Shown piece by piece: positions 42,560-53,405 of a stretch of 64,000 bases of DNA. Where the stretch lies: positions 230,001 through 294,000 of the forward strand of contig CAJNDS010002339.1 of NCBI GenBank assembly GCA_905221605.1. Reading direction: 5' to 3'. The notes below the pieces were generated by a model that was not told where the DNA came from, searched no databases, and was given only the letters and a program-made list of their open reading frames with translations. Position 1 is the first letter of the stretch. Each line of letters starts with the position of its first letter. The DNA is from Symbiodinium natans. Taxonomy: Eukaryota; Sar; Dinophyceae; Suessiales; Symbiodiniaceae. Position numbers and translations under genes: made by a program.

Positions 42560-42960
42560 ATCGATAGCTTACATCTGGGGTGAGGGGGGGGCCCCCAGAG
42601 GTCCTGCCGCGAAACCTGCCAAACGCAGGCCAAATCCATGGGCTCCTTGTTCTTTCGGCCCATGCGGTTGTTTTTTCGACTCGAATTTTTTTTTTTCCCC
42701 CGGAGAGAGCTCGGCCCGGGTATTGTTTTTCCGGCCCCCGGCGTTGTTTCCCCCCCCCCCCCCCCGCTTGCTTTTCTGGCCCCCGACGTTGTTTTTCTGT
42801 CCCCGGAAGGGGGGGGGAGGGCTAGCCAGGGGAGTAGCAGTCGTAGTCGTAATCGCAGTAGTAGCAGTAAGCAAGCTATCTGGGGGGTCCCACAGGGCGG
42901 CAGGGGGGTGGGGGGGGAGGGGGGGCGTCGCGAAATCTGTGGGAAGGAGACCGGATCCGT
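42560..42960. repeat. Homopolymer-rich region with short imperfect repeats
   Basis: Alternating T, C and G runs with repeated TCTGGCCCCCGACGTTGTTT-type words (42719-42810) and a TAGTCGTAATCGCAGTAGTA stretch. The open frames here (Gly/Pro-rich) are low-complexity artefacts. Confidence 0.7.
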
Positions 42961-43144
42961 GTCTGCTGTTCTAAACGCCTCAAGGCAGGAGGCCGGGGCG
43001 AATTTCATGTTTTAAGGGATGGGCAAGTTGCCACCCATGAAATTCACGGTTCGGGACTATGGGTCCTCGCCACCCCCACCATGGTGTTACTGGGATAATG
43101 CTCCTATTCACTGAACAAAACTATTCGGAGGCTCTCGGGAAGAA

Positions 43145-43549
43145 TTGAGAACAACATCCAAGAGATCTGCATTCAAGTGGCTTGTTGGGAGGTTTTCGGA
43201 AGACCCGCAAAAACTTGAAATCATGTCTGTTCCGGAGGTTATCGTTTCCGCGGCCCTAACATGTACTGGTTTAAATCCCATCTCTCATATTCTCTGGAAG
43301 GAGTGCTGCTGTTTTAAGGGACTCCCTTCCATTTGCCATGCTTTATCTTTAACTCGACATATGTATATCAAGTGGGCAATTTGTCTGCCTTCTGTGCCTA
43401 GCCTACAAACTCCCTGGGGTCCCCAAGACTATGAACCAAAAATCGGTGACCCCAGCATTGCCAACGAGTCTTCTCAGCATCTTTCATCTCGTCAGGCCTG
43501 TCCAAGTATTCAGCCAAGCATTCAGGATCTACATTGGACATTTGTTTAA
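43145..43549 (+). CDS. Isolated lower-GC ORF, doubtful
   Basis: 134 codons (MRTTSKRSAFKWLVGRFSED start). Base composition is visibly lower in GC than neighbouring coding segments and it has no recognisable domain. It may be a relic of inserted DNA or chance. Confidence 0.25.
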   Translation: MRTTSKRSAFKWLVGRFSEDPQKLEIMSVPEVIVSAALTCTGLNPISHILWKECCCFKGLPSICHALSLTRHMYIKWAICLPSVPSLQTPWGPQDYEPKIGDPSIANESSQHLSSRQACPSIQPSIQDLHWTFV

Positions 43550-43964
43550 GGGAATTCCCACGTTGTTTACTTTCCCATCGGCTTATAAACAAAACCTTTA
43601 AACCCATTTAGAGAACTACTCATGTGTCTCTTATGTTAAGAGCGCACCATGTATTTCTAAGTTCCACACGCAAAGGGTTGTGGGAGTAGTGCATCTTGCT
43701 TTGGGGCCCTGTTGCGGAGAGGCTCTAAAGGTTAACAACATCTTGTTTGAAGGCTTACGGTCGGGAATTCGCGTTTAGGGCCTTGTCACTCCCCTGCGCT
43801 TTTGTCAGGCAGAGCAGCCGTCATTTCCCCTTCGTGGATCAAGCCCTTTAAAGCTCCCATGAGGATACACATGTCGCAGAATGGCAGGCCAACCTTCAAC
43901 AGAAAGACAATGCAGCCCTTAAACAAATTATTCTGATCGGAAAAAGCAGGTCCTCAGGGCTCGC

Positions 43965-44150
43965 TCTCGCTCTCTCTCTCTCTCTACTATTCTACTTGTT
44001 CATGTTGATATTTATATTGCATTGTTATGTTATACAATAATGTCTGGTATACTGTCATGTAGATATGAAATTGCTTACTTATCTCGTTATACGCTATTGC
44101 ATATCTTTTCATGCTAAACTGTTCTATTCTATTGTATGGTCAAAAGGCGG
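43965..44150. other. AT-rich pocket preceded by a CT microsatellite
   Basis: CTCGCTCTCTCTCTCT at 43965-43985, then about 160 bases dominated by A and T (TTGATATTTATATTGCATTG style). This is unlike the rest of the window. Confidence 0.8.
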
Positions 44151-44330
44151 CGCATTATTGCGGCCTACCAAGCCTCTTTGCAGTGTCAGGCTGGGCCGAC
44201 CAGAGCGGAAAGGTCCCGCCCAAACAATCGCTGAAGTTCCTGCGATCAGGCTGATGCCAGGCGGCAAGAGCATTAGTTATTGGGCACGCTCTGCTTTTGC
44301 TGGGTTGTGATTCGCTCCTGGGCGCTTGCA

Positions 44331-44453
44331 CAGGTCTGGCCCACCCTCTGACATTCAATGAGGAGCGAATGCTTCGGCTGTTTCGCAGCCAGGTGCCGCT
44401 GAGCATCGAGCAGCAGGGGCCCTGGCAAGCGCTTGGCGACCATGTTCCTTGAC
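44331..44453 (+). CDS. Hypothetical exon
   Basis: After CACAG the frame GLAHPLTFNEERMLRLFRSQ, then VPLSIEQQGPWQALGDHVP, is open to TGA. Protein-like composition. No family recognised. Confidence 0.35.
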
Positions 44454-44761
44454 CGAACTACACAAAGACAATGTGTTCTCACGAAGGTAGGAAATGGCGC
44501 ATCGGACAGTCGTTGCGGTCCTACTTGTAAGCATTCTGGGAAGGACAGATGCAAATACGAAGATGCGTGGACACAGAGCTTCTTGTCTGTTGCATGGCCG
44601 ATGTCTCAGATGTGACTTACCGTAGCTTCATGGCATGTCGTGATGTTTGCCTGCTGCGCTAGCTTGACCCAGGCTGGGAATATGCGCCATGCGCATGCTG
44701 TATTCTCCGTCCGGGGACTTTCCGTCCATGCATAGAACATCTCATTTGTCCTGACTAACCC

Positions 44762-44925
44762 CCACCCCGTAAATACCAGTGTTTCGGGCGTCTTCGCCCT
44801 TGTTGCATAAACGTCAAACATCCTTCGCAAAATGCTGTAAATGCCAATGTTTTGGGCAAGGTCGCCATATACGAATGGTTCTCCCTCCCCTCCAACGGCC
44901 CCACCCCCCCCCCCCCCCCCGCTGT
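44762..44925 (+). repeat. Dispersed GTAAATACCAGTG element, two partial copies
   Basis: GTAAATACCAGTGTTTCGGG at 44770 and GCTGTAAATGCCAATGTTTT at 44833, followed about 70 bp later by a C-run (44907-44921). Same family as 52560-53025 and 55896-55970. Confidence 0.7.
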
Positions 44926-45232
44926 TTGGTGCGGGGTTGGCAGAGAGTCGAACCGAACCTCACTGACAGGGCAGGCGGTGTCCTGCGCGCGGCACTTCAT
45001 GGTCAGGTGTTCACGGATTCATACCTGGGTGCATAGCAGGGTTTCGGTGCAGTCAAGACAAAAAGAACAGAATTGCCAAGGCCTGTGCAATTTACGGATT
45101 TGCGTACTGGCAGAAAGGAGGCCGGCGAGGACCTTGCATTCTCATGTGCAGGGACACGTGAAAGTGGCCGTCGCGCGTGGGACGTGTTGGCGACAACGGT
45201 TGCCACATGGCGCCCTTAGCGCATTGTAAAAA

Positions 45233-45703
45233 CACTTCTGGAAGCTCGTTGATACCAGTAGCATCGTCTTCGGCCCTCTGCGGCCTCACAAGCTGTCTTC
45301 CGTCAACGTCTCAATTTACAGGTCTGCTGAAACCGGACTTGTCGTACTGGCCCAGAGCTTAAACTTGGTCGTACAACTTGTTGCAGACATTCTTAGGGGC
45401 TTTGTTTCCCGAGGGGGCGACAGATCGGCACGTCGCAGCCTCCTATGGTGTTAGTCCGGATACCAAGTGTTTGTTGGGCTCACTTGGACGCGATGTGTCA
45501 AAAGGGCCATGCTAGCCAAAGTTCAGGATGTCCCAGACGCCCCCGTGTTTGGGTGGAATCGGCAACAGCTCTTCACGTTTGCTCGAATGTGCATCTGGAG
45601 CCCTGGTGCAATACGAGGTGCCAAGATTGACTTACACCAGGAGGAAATGTTGCCGCCACTTGGTCCACATTGGCAAGTTCTCGCATGGCTGTGTCCAGCA
45701 TAG
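45233..45703 (+). CDS. Two hypothetical exons
   Basis: 45233-45454 has no ATG but is open for 73 codons: HFWKLVDTSSIVFGPLRPHK, then AETGLVVLAQSLNLVVQLVA, then DILRGFVSRGGDRSARRS and stop. 45505-45703 reads KVQDVPDAPVFGWNRQQLFT, then FARMCIWSPGAIRGAKIDLH, and stop. Both look like real protein. Two exons of one gene are plausible. Function unknown. Confidence 0.4.
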
Positions 45704-46277
45704 TGATTTGCAAATCTGGAGATTGCCGGGGTTTCCCTTTTCAAGTTCTGGGATGTAAAAGGTAAGTCGCCGCCATGAACACGTATAGTATAGGAAAAGC
45801 TTTATTGTGAAAGGCCTTTAAGAAGTAGGATGTCTGTTTCTAAAGTGACGTAGGATGTACGATAGAAGGCAAGGCAAACTGGCGATCTGGCTTGCAACTC
45901 ATCTTCAGGACTCTGGGGTTCACTGCACATGGTTGCCGGCGTGGGCCAGGCTGGCTTGCCCTGCTCTTTTTCTGATGCTGTCCATTTCTGTCCCACGCGG
46001 GCCTCATTTTTCCAGGCCCCTTACAACGCCCTTAAGACCTAAGTTGAATGGCAGGCAGGCAGCGTCCCTGAGTGTTGCCTAGGGTCAGCGAGGGGATCAC
46101 CAACATGGACAGGCCCCGACGCGGCCGACCAGCGCAGCGCAGCGCCGAGCTCGAGATCAAAAGAACGAAGCGAAAGACACGTTGCAGGAGTGGGCTTTTG
46201 CCACCTCGACCCTAAATCCCTAGGCCCTCAAGGCTGAAACCCATCGTCACACTATGCCCCCAACTCAACAAAGCTTC

Positions 46278-46440
46278 TCATATCTGAAATCCAGATGTGC
46301 CACCAGGGACCCAACACTTGCATGAGCCAAGAACAACTTTTGTGGCCCGATACGTGAGAAACAGGATACCTGTGCTGATGGGAACCACCATGATATAGAG
46401 AGAGAGCTCATCTTTAACAATAGCTCCCTCAGCAGGTGTG
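46278..46440 (-). CDS. Candidate minus-strand exon with membrane helix
   Basis: The minus frame reads PAEGAIVKDELSLYIMVVPI, then STGILFLTYRATKVVLGSCK, ending at TGA near 46278. One strong hydrophobic segment. The larger ORF (to 46691) has less protein-like sequence upstream, so only this part is annotated. Confidence 0.35.
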
Positions 46441-47566
46441 CAAATTACAGGCAGGGTGGGCTTTGAGAGGATCCATGATCTCCAGCGCCGCCGTGATTCG
46501 ACATCCTGAAACTCCCTCCTCCCTCCTTTGCTTTTCAGTCTCGTGTCAGCGATCTTGGACTTGTGAATGTGGATGGGACAGCGCCGGGAACCGACCAACT
46601 TCGGAAAGCTCAAGACACGCAGCATGTCTCTAGGAATGTAGGAAGTTTGACGGCAGCCGCTTGCCAATGTCTTAAGTGCCAGACCTACCATGAGAAACTG
46701 ACGATTCCCAGTGTGTCAGGCCATGTCAGAGTTCACTCTCAAGTGATTTGTTCATTCCCCATCTGCGTCCAGCAGCAACGACTGCTGCGCAGTGTGTAGT
46801 AGCATGGGCGACCACTTCGGCGAACGACTTGGTGATGCTGTGTTGCGTCGTATCCTGTGCCGGCGTAGCTGATGTGTGGAGTTTCCAAACCATACGCGCA
46901 AAGGCATCTACGACATGTTCTCTGCCGTGTACAACTTCATCGTCCGACCCTTAAACGAAAACATCAATTTGGAGACGCAGGAAGCATCAATGTAGGTCCC
47001 GTGCTTCTTTGGGCATGTTGCTCAGGCTTGTGGACCCTGTGAGCGTGTTGATGCTGGGGAAATTGACTTTGGCGATCAGGTGCAAGCTCTGCTTTGATGC
47101 CTTTGCAAGGGGATTCGTCCAGATTTTGAAGCTTGTGAGAATGCATGTTGCCTGAGGAAGGCATGGCAAAGGCTCGGGTCCCAACGGCTGCGTGCTTGCA
47201 AGTGCGCGCCAGCACAAGGCGATGTGAGCCATTGAGTCAGGTCTTCGAAGTGCCTTCATGCCTTGAGAAGCTTGGCGATGTCACCCAACGACGGAAGTTT
47301 CCATGGCCACTCAGACCGATTTTAGGAGTTGAGATGAGTTGAGTGCCGGTTTTTCGACCATGGACTGTCCGTGGCAGGCAGGTGATGCCCAAGATCTCGG
47401 AGTACTTCGACGCAACTCGGAGCCAAGAGAGCTGGTTTTACTGGTGCTGGCACTGCTCGCGACTGCTCGCGACTCTCAGGTGCTGGATTTCAGCCATTTC
47501 CGGGTGACCTGCCGAGAGCTGTCTAGCACCAAGGCCCAACATCCCTAACATCCCTCGTGAAAGCTT
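46441..47566. other. Mostly unassigned
   Basis: Short ORFs on both strands. A plus-strand stretch at about 47395-47548 reads DLGVLRRNSEPRELVLLVLA then LLATARDSQVLDFSHFRVT and may be an exon of the gene that follows. No RNA gene or motif recognised. Confidence 0.35.
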
Positions 47567-48539
47567 ATGCCTGCACCACCTTACATCAACTTTGACACGC
47601 GTCAGGTGTTCGTGGAGCACATGGCTGCTGTCACTCAGCGCAGGCTCGGCCGCTTGAACACCTACCCACGGGGATTGGTTTGCAAGTCAGCGGATGAGGC
47701 CCGACACCTACTTGGCTTGCCACCACCTCCGTGGAGACGTCCTCCCAGAAGGGACCGACCTGTATCAAAGCTTGGTGTATCCCCACTTGGGCAAAGTGAA
47801 GTTGTTTCGAATGGAATCCTTGGACGGGTACCGGGAGATGCAGATCGATGAGCAGCTTCGAGCATCCTGCGAAGGCCACGGACATTTTGAGCAGCATTTG
47901 CAGTGAGTTTGCAGTGAGTGGTCCGTTTCCCTTTCTGTGCCCACACATGCAAATCGTGACAATGTTTTGTTTGGATTGCGCCGCTGAGGTTTCCGGTCGT
48001 TGTTCCATCCTGCTGCCCTCGGCCATTGGTGGCAAGCGAACCCGAGAGCCGTCAGGGCTGTTATGGACGCAGTTGCGACACTGGCTCAGCATGCTGAACA
48101 TGCTGAACACAGCAGCGGGCTCTGGCAGTTGACCTTCGATGTGATGCTGTTGTGTTTCACTTGCATTCACGACACGGACTTCAAAGCACAGTGTGCGGAG
48201 CAAGTGTTGACGTGGCTGGCGATGGACTGCTTTAGCAACGATGCAGATTACTTTTACGGGTGTCGCTGCCTGGTCTACTGTCAGCCCTTCCCACACTTGT
48301 ACGACATGCATAGCAACGTCCTCCAGCGCATAGTTTGCAATACGAGACGGGCGAAGCAGGGCGTGCGTTGTTACACCAGGCAGACGGCGCAAACGGCAAT
48401 GCACATGTGGAAGCTCGGTCATACTTGGTGGGCCTTCTACGTCTTCGACCACATAGATGCCGCGCTTGAGGACTCAGTCATGAAGAACATGAAGAACATG
48501 TGGAACTGGGCAAGTGCGAGTGCCATGTCAGCCGTCTAA
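47567..48539 (+). CDS. Unidentified gene, broken or multi-exon
   Basis: Plus-strand segments: 47567-47720 (PPYINFDTRQVFVEHMAAVT; frame 2), 47740-47906 (VLPEGTDLYQSLVYPHLGKV, then KLFRMESLDGYREMQIDEQL; frame 3) and 48000-48539 (frame 3). The last is the best, with 155 codons or more rich in Trp, Tyr, Phe and Asp (DADYFYGCRCLVYCQPFPHL, KLGHTWWAFYVFDHIDAALE). An opposite-strand ORF of 273 codons (47631-48452) spans it, but its His/Gln/Val-rich composition looks like antisense. The frame change near 47730 implies an intron or frameshift. No family recognised. Confidence 0.45.
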
Positions 48540-48808
48540 AGGAGCAGCCGTAACGAGATGCTTGGCTTGCTCATCGGCTGGTGGCGATATCGCGCGGGGG
48601 AGACCTCATGATCAATAACCTCTTCAAAGCTGGTTGGGCGAGCCGTCGTCAGCAATACTGAGGTCCCTAATGTTGTCTTCGCATACACCGACGAGGTCTC
48701 ACGATCACACTTCTCAGCATCTGGACGTCCACCGAGCTGATCGACCAATGTCAGCCGCGTGACACTGACACAGAATGCTGACGAGCTTTGATGTGAGTGT
48801 GGAAAATT

Positions 48809-49419
48809 CGGGCCCGTGCTTTCCGTTTACAGTCAACCTAGTGCAACTGTCGAACACCGCTTGCTTCGTCCAGGTCGTGTTGCTCATGGGTCAGCTGAAT
48901 ACTGTAGCTCGCATTCGTGGCCGTCTGCAGCATGCCAGCTGATCAACTGTCTGACGTACGCTGCTCGGCTCATGCCTGGATGCTTGCATACAGCTTGCAG
49001 TGGTTGAAACTTGAAACGCGAGTGTTAAAGATTTGCTTTCAGGCACAGGTCCAGCTTCAAAAGACTTCCAATGATGCTTCGTTACGCAGTTGTGCCTAGC
49101 TATAGTAGTTTTCACTGGTACTTGCGGCGTGATGGACCAGTGGATAAATGTGCTCATCGGCACTGTCCAACTTTGTTGGCTCGTCATTGTCATGCCGCTA
49201 TTGATAACTATGCTGAGTCATGGCGGGCCCATGACATTCGGAGTGGCCCTCTTTGCCATTTGTCTTCTCGGCAAGTTGCGCCCTGACATCGTACGGTGCA
49301 TGGTCTGCGACGAGGTGTGCCTAAAGCAGCTGTGGGCAGCGTTCCCTGCGCAAGCAGAAGAAGCAATTTCAGATGATGGCCGTACTCCGAAGTCTGTGGC
49401 AGACTCCCAGTCGGAGTGA
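48809..49419 (+). CDS. Candidate membrane protein
   Basis: 48809-48945 reads FPFTVNLVQLSNTACFVQVV then LLMGQLNT. 49090-49419 reads LAIVVFTGTC, then WINVLIGTVQLCWLVIVMPL, then TFGVALFAICLLGKLRPDIV and a soluble acidic tail, ending in TGA. Two or three membrane helices. Family unknown. The two parts are separated by stops and need splicing. Confidence 0.4.
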
Positions 49420-51206
49420 GTGGCCGTGTGTCTTGAAGGGTGCTGCCCAAGTTGCAGCGCAGGGATTGCACCTCGCGCACGTGTTCATGCCGTATCATGT
49501 TGATTTGTCTCCTTTGGGTTGGCTTTCTTGGATGTGCAGGGTGCGGAGTGGGCGGGTGGTGGGTGGGCGGGCGGGCGGGCGGCGGGAGCACGCAATGTCC
49601 TGTCGGGCGCGCGCAATCTTGGACATGCCGTTCAGTTTAGCCGATGCGAAGCATGTTTAACCACTGCGTGTGTGGGCAGCGTGTCCAACACCCACTTATC
49701 AACATGTCAAAACACTTCCACTAACATAAACAAGTGTGGTCAAGAATCTCGAATCGTGTGGCAGGCGTGGCATTTGCGTGTAAAGAAACCGAGCAAGTTT
49801 TGACATGTCACTCTGCCAGATGGCGCATGAACAAAACAAAAGTGAGCAGACAAAACCCACGCGAAAACACATGTTTCATGATTGATGTTTCTGACTGCGC
49901 ATGGTTCCCACCATCGACTTGGTGCCCCAGGGTGCACGAATATAGTTGTTCTCCCGATCTGGCTGGGTCTGCCTGCAGTCTCTTGCTGGCGCTCAGCAAG
50001 TGTAACCAGGAGCAACAAAACGATCACAAAGCCCCGGCAACACAGCAAGAGGAGAAGCTTGCAGCCAGTCCTGCAACAACTGCAAAAACATGCATTTCCC
50101 GCCGCAACAACGAAAGCTCGCTTTGCTCCCCCATCAACAATTGACGTTTATCTCCCAGCGCGACCAAGCCATCGTACCCGACAGCGACTAATTTCCCTCA
50201 ACAGCAGCCAAATGTTGTCTTATCCCTGCATCGAAACACTTAGCCAAAGCAGTTGCTTGAGCACTTGTAAATCCGCCGATATTGCGGGGGCCGATGCAGC
50301 TGCGCCGCCAGCTTTGTAGCAGATGCGGATGCTGCGTACACTGGAATTAGTTTCATCAGGCAGGCTCCCAGGCTGTCAGGTTGGTTGCGCTTGGTGTGGG
50401 TTGACGAGCCTAGGGTTTGCTTGATACCCCATGCTCCCGTCATGTCGCGATCTTGCACGTCATGCATGTTGAATCGGCTAGGCCCCCTACGGGCAGAATC
50501 CTTTGAGTGGCAGAGTCGCAGTTGTTACAGTTTTGTTCGATTTGCGCTCGGCTTAAGCACAAGGCTCCTCCCAGTTCCCCTAGTCTGCGAGAGAATTCCA
50601 TCTCAGAAGATCCAGTCGCTGTGTCAGGGAGGCCAGGAAGATACTGTTTGACGCAGCATGCCTTTTTGCGCCTTGGCCCGAGCATGTATGTGCCATCGGG
50701 GCATCAGTCCGTCATACCCACAAACAATCACAATCAGAAGCACCACACGCAGAGACGCGTGTACAGCAGCCGTGAGGTGTTTGTAATCTGACTGCTAGAA
50801 GCAAATTCGCACTCACACAAGAGCTGATGCATCACTGTCGCATGCAGTATGCTAAAAATGAGATAAGCGGTTAGACCAAGACAAGAGAGTTAGGGTCTCA
50901 AGGCGTGATGGGTGCGTGGTGAGAGTGAGTTCACGAGTGAGGTTCTCAATGCCTGGTGATGATAGCGGTTTTGGAGGGGTTATCAGCTCAGAGTTTAGGC
51001 AGTCAATATGATTCGTCCAACAATGAACGGGTTAATAGTATTCCTAAGAGTGAATCTGATGAACATTCTTAAGGTAACAACTGGGTGGAGGCGCTGAGGC
51101 CTTCCGGTACTCCAAAGCCCCCACAACTTTCTTGAGATAGAGCATGAAAGGTGCACATGCCGAGGGCTCGTCAGCATTCATGCTGGGAGCCTGATGGCAA
51201 AGCACT
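49420..51206. other. Mostly unassigned
   Basis: A GGGCGG/GGTGGGTGGGCGG run at 49545-49585. The rest shows overlapping short ORFs on both strands without recognisable features. Confidence 0.35.
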
Positions 51207-51392
51207 TTGCCTCTTTTTGTTGCCTTTTGCCTGCGCAAGGAAGGAAGAGACCTTGTTTTCGCACATGACGGCGGTGCTAAGCAGTTGTACCCTCATCCCG
51301 CCTTGTCACCATTGGTCCTTGTCATGCTGACAGCATACGTGGCAGCACAATGGATTGTGCTGGCTCTCACTCCAGTGTTTGGAGCAATCTGA
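51207..51392 (+). CDS. Hydrophobic coding segment
   Basis: Open frame with LSPLVLVMLTAYVAAQWIVL then ALTPVFGAI at its end and TGA. One membrane helix. It may be an upstream exon or neighbour of the next entry. Confidence 0.3.
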   Translation: MPLFVAFCLRKEGRDLVFAHDGGAKQLYPHPALSPLVLVMLTAYVAAQWIVLALTPVFGAI

Positions 51393-51531
51393 TTTTTCTG
51401 GGCTTGCGTGCGGCACATGTGCAATGTGCTTGACGGTCCTCTGGCAGCAAGCAGGTACTTTCCGTATGGCCTGAGAATATGAAGAAGTGCTTCGGAACAG
51501 ATGCGAGTTGTTGAGAATTCCGTCAGCTGGC

Positions 51532-52119
51532 ATGCGCAGTCTCGTGCTACTTGCCGTGCTAGCTTCCTATATTGTTGCCACACTGTTGGCGAAACTGGCA
51601 TCTTCTTTGGACCCACGAATCGCCGTGCTCCTAGGTAACCCAGCAATACAGTCCAGCGGCATCTACGTTTCGCTGGACGGCGGAAGTGGCGCCAACCTCA
51701 CCTGCAAGACGGCGAGATTTACCCCTTGAGCATCGATGCCATACCAAGCACTTGCGCCCACCCCGAGCAGCTATCAGAGGGAAAGAGACTTCAGCACCCG
51801 AATTCCTGGAGTGATGGCCGTCATGCTGGCAGCCCGGTCTGAACTGGACGTTACGCACATGCAAGGCAGGCTGCTCACCTATGAGTTCAGCTCTGGGCAC
51901 TTGGTCTATCCAGCAAGCAGCCAGGCGCTTCACAACACGCTTCTACTTGCCGATGAGGTGGATTCCATCACCCTTCGGCTGACACCTGGAGAGCACACAC
52001 AACACCTCTTGTGGAAATTGGACAGCCCACCCACTGGTAAGGGCAACTATGAACCATTGCTTCCGCTGAAACATGCAATGACGACAATGATTTTCCTGCC
52101 AGCTGGAGCTGTATTCTAG
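51532..52119 (+). CDS. Secreted or anchored protein interrupted by one TGA
   Basis: From ATG (MRSLVLLAVLASYIVATLLA, signal-like) the frame runs KLASSLDPRIAVLLGNPAIQ to TGA at 51727. It then stays open in the same frame to 52119 (TRIPGVMAVMLAARSELDVT, LLTYEFSSGHLVYPASSQAL, ADEVDSITLRLTPGEHTQHL). Beta-rich lumenal character. The segment around the stop also has an open alternative frame (DGEIYPLSIDAIPSTCAHPE), so a frameshift pair is an alternative to a point nonsense change. Confidence 0.4.
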
Positions 52120-52126
52120 GCCCTCC

Positions 52127-52432
52127 TTGCGTGCAGTTGGCGCCTACGTTGACACGACCTCTGTTATTCATATTCTTCGATGTGTTGATGCGATTCACCT
52201 GTCCTTGCAAGGTTCATTCAGTGAACACGAATATCCTGCACACTTCTCGGAACGCCGCCTGCTGTTTCAGCTGCAACATCCTCAGTGGTATGTGTCAGAC
52301 CTTGACGTGTCGACAGGCTCAACGATTAAGGCACACAGCACTATGATTATGGTGGCTCCAGCACAGACTGCGCAGTTTTGCGATTGTGGACCAGTGCCAC
52401 CAGGCTGGATCGCTCCTTGGAATGGATTCTAA
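52127..52432 (+). CDS. Continuation segment of the preceding gene
   Basis: Frame 2, 101 codons to TAA: AYVDTTSVIHILRCVDAIHL, then HPQWYVSDLDVSTGSTIKAH, then VPPGWIAPWNGF. It lies right after the end of the previous open frame and is probably the next exon. Confidence 0.35.
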   Translation: MRAVGAYVDTTSVIHILRCVDAIHLSLQGSFSEHEYPAHFSERRLLFQLQHPQWYVSDLDVSTGSTIKAHSTMIMVAPAQTAQFCDCGPVPPGWIAPWNGF

Positions 52433-52559
52433 CCCATACTATATGACTTCCGGTCGCCGTAAAACCTTTGCTTCGGTTGTGCTTTCATATCCCGCCGCCG
52501 TTGAAACCGTACCCTATGTTTGGTGAAAGTTGGCGTTTCGCCTAGGCGACACGCCTATT

Positions 52560-53025
52560 TTGGGAGGTTTTAGAAAGGCGTGATTTCGTAAGTCGTTTTT
52601 GCGAAACGTTGGGTTTTTGCGAGATTTTCGGGTCGTTTTGTTGTTGGGGCCTTGAGCGCTCTGGGACTTTCCTTTGCTGTGTGTGCAGTCGAGACGCGAG
52701 TCTCACAGCTTTGCTGTGTGCACGCACGGCAAACACTGTAATTTGCGATGTTTTTCATGCATTTCTGCCAAGACAGCCTCTGCAGCTGTGTTTTTTGGAG
52801 GCTTGCATTTCCGAAAACGCCTTTGCCAAATTTCAGGACTTTGACGATTTTTGTGGGACGTGTGTTGGGCATGGTCGCGAAAGGCTGGACGCTTGTGACA
52901 GGTTTTCTTCTTCCGCATCCTTGCGCAGTATGTTGTACAAAGAGGCGAAAACGCTGTAAATACCAGTGTTTTCGGCATGCATGCAATAGGAATGATGTTC
53001 TTATTCCCCCCCCCCCCACCCCACC
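52560..53025 (+). repeat. Dispersed repeat element, longest copy
   Basis: Ends with GCTGTAAATACCAGTGTTTT (52953) followed by a C-run at 53009-53019. The 5' ~390 bp carry AAACG/TTTGCGAAACG motifs. Shared core and C-run spacing with 44762-44925 and, in reverse, 55896-55970. The minus-strand ORFs here (MPKTLVFTAF type) are repeat translations. Confidence 0.6.
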
Positions 53026-53325
53026 CCAGCCCCCGCCACCCTAGAAAAGTAGCAGAAACCAGGTACGGTTACACCGCCGCATGCTTTCATATGCATGTTC
53101 GTCGGAATTTAGCGGTCTCGCTTCTCAAGTGCCTTCGGGAGCACATACGGATTTCGAAGATGACAGCGCAATCATCAAGCCTACGTAAGCCTACCATGCA
53201 TCAACTGCATTGTCGGTGTCGTTCTTTATTGTTTGTCGTCGCCGCGGTTTTGTTTCCCCGTCGTGCTGTTGCTCGCCTCGCTGGCCTCGTCCTTTTTCGT
53301 CGCGGTCTTGCAGCTGCAGCAGTAG

Positions 53326-53363
53326 TGGATAGTAGTAGAAGTAGTAGTAGTAGTAGTAGTAGA

Positions 53364-53401
<38 letters not shown>

Positions 53402-53405
53402 CAGT
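53326..53405. repeat. TAG/GTA microsatellite
   Basis: (GTA)n with GAA interruptions. Gives poly-Ser or poly-Thr open frames that are not genes. Confidence 0.95.

Noticed and set aside
42569-43015. Gly/Pro-rich ORFs on both strands
   Set aside because: Homopolymer-driven low complexity with no consistent protein character.
47631-48452. 273-codon minus-strand ORF
   Set aside because: Overlaps the plus-strand segment 48000-48539, which has more protein-like composition (Trp, Tyr, Phe, Asp). The minus frame is His/Gln/Val/Cys-rich, as expected of antisense.
52570-53019. Minus-strand ORF of 149 codons
   Set aside because: Lies entirely in the dispersed GTAAATACC element; similar peptides arise at other copies in unrelated frames.
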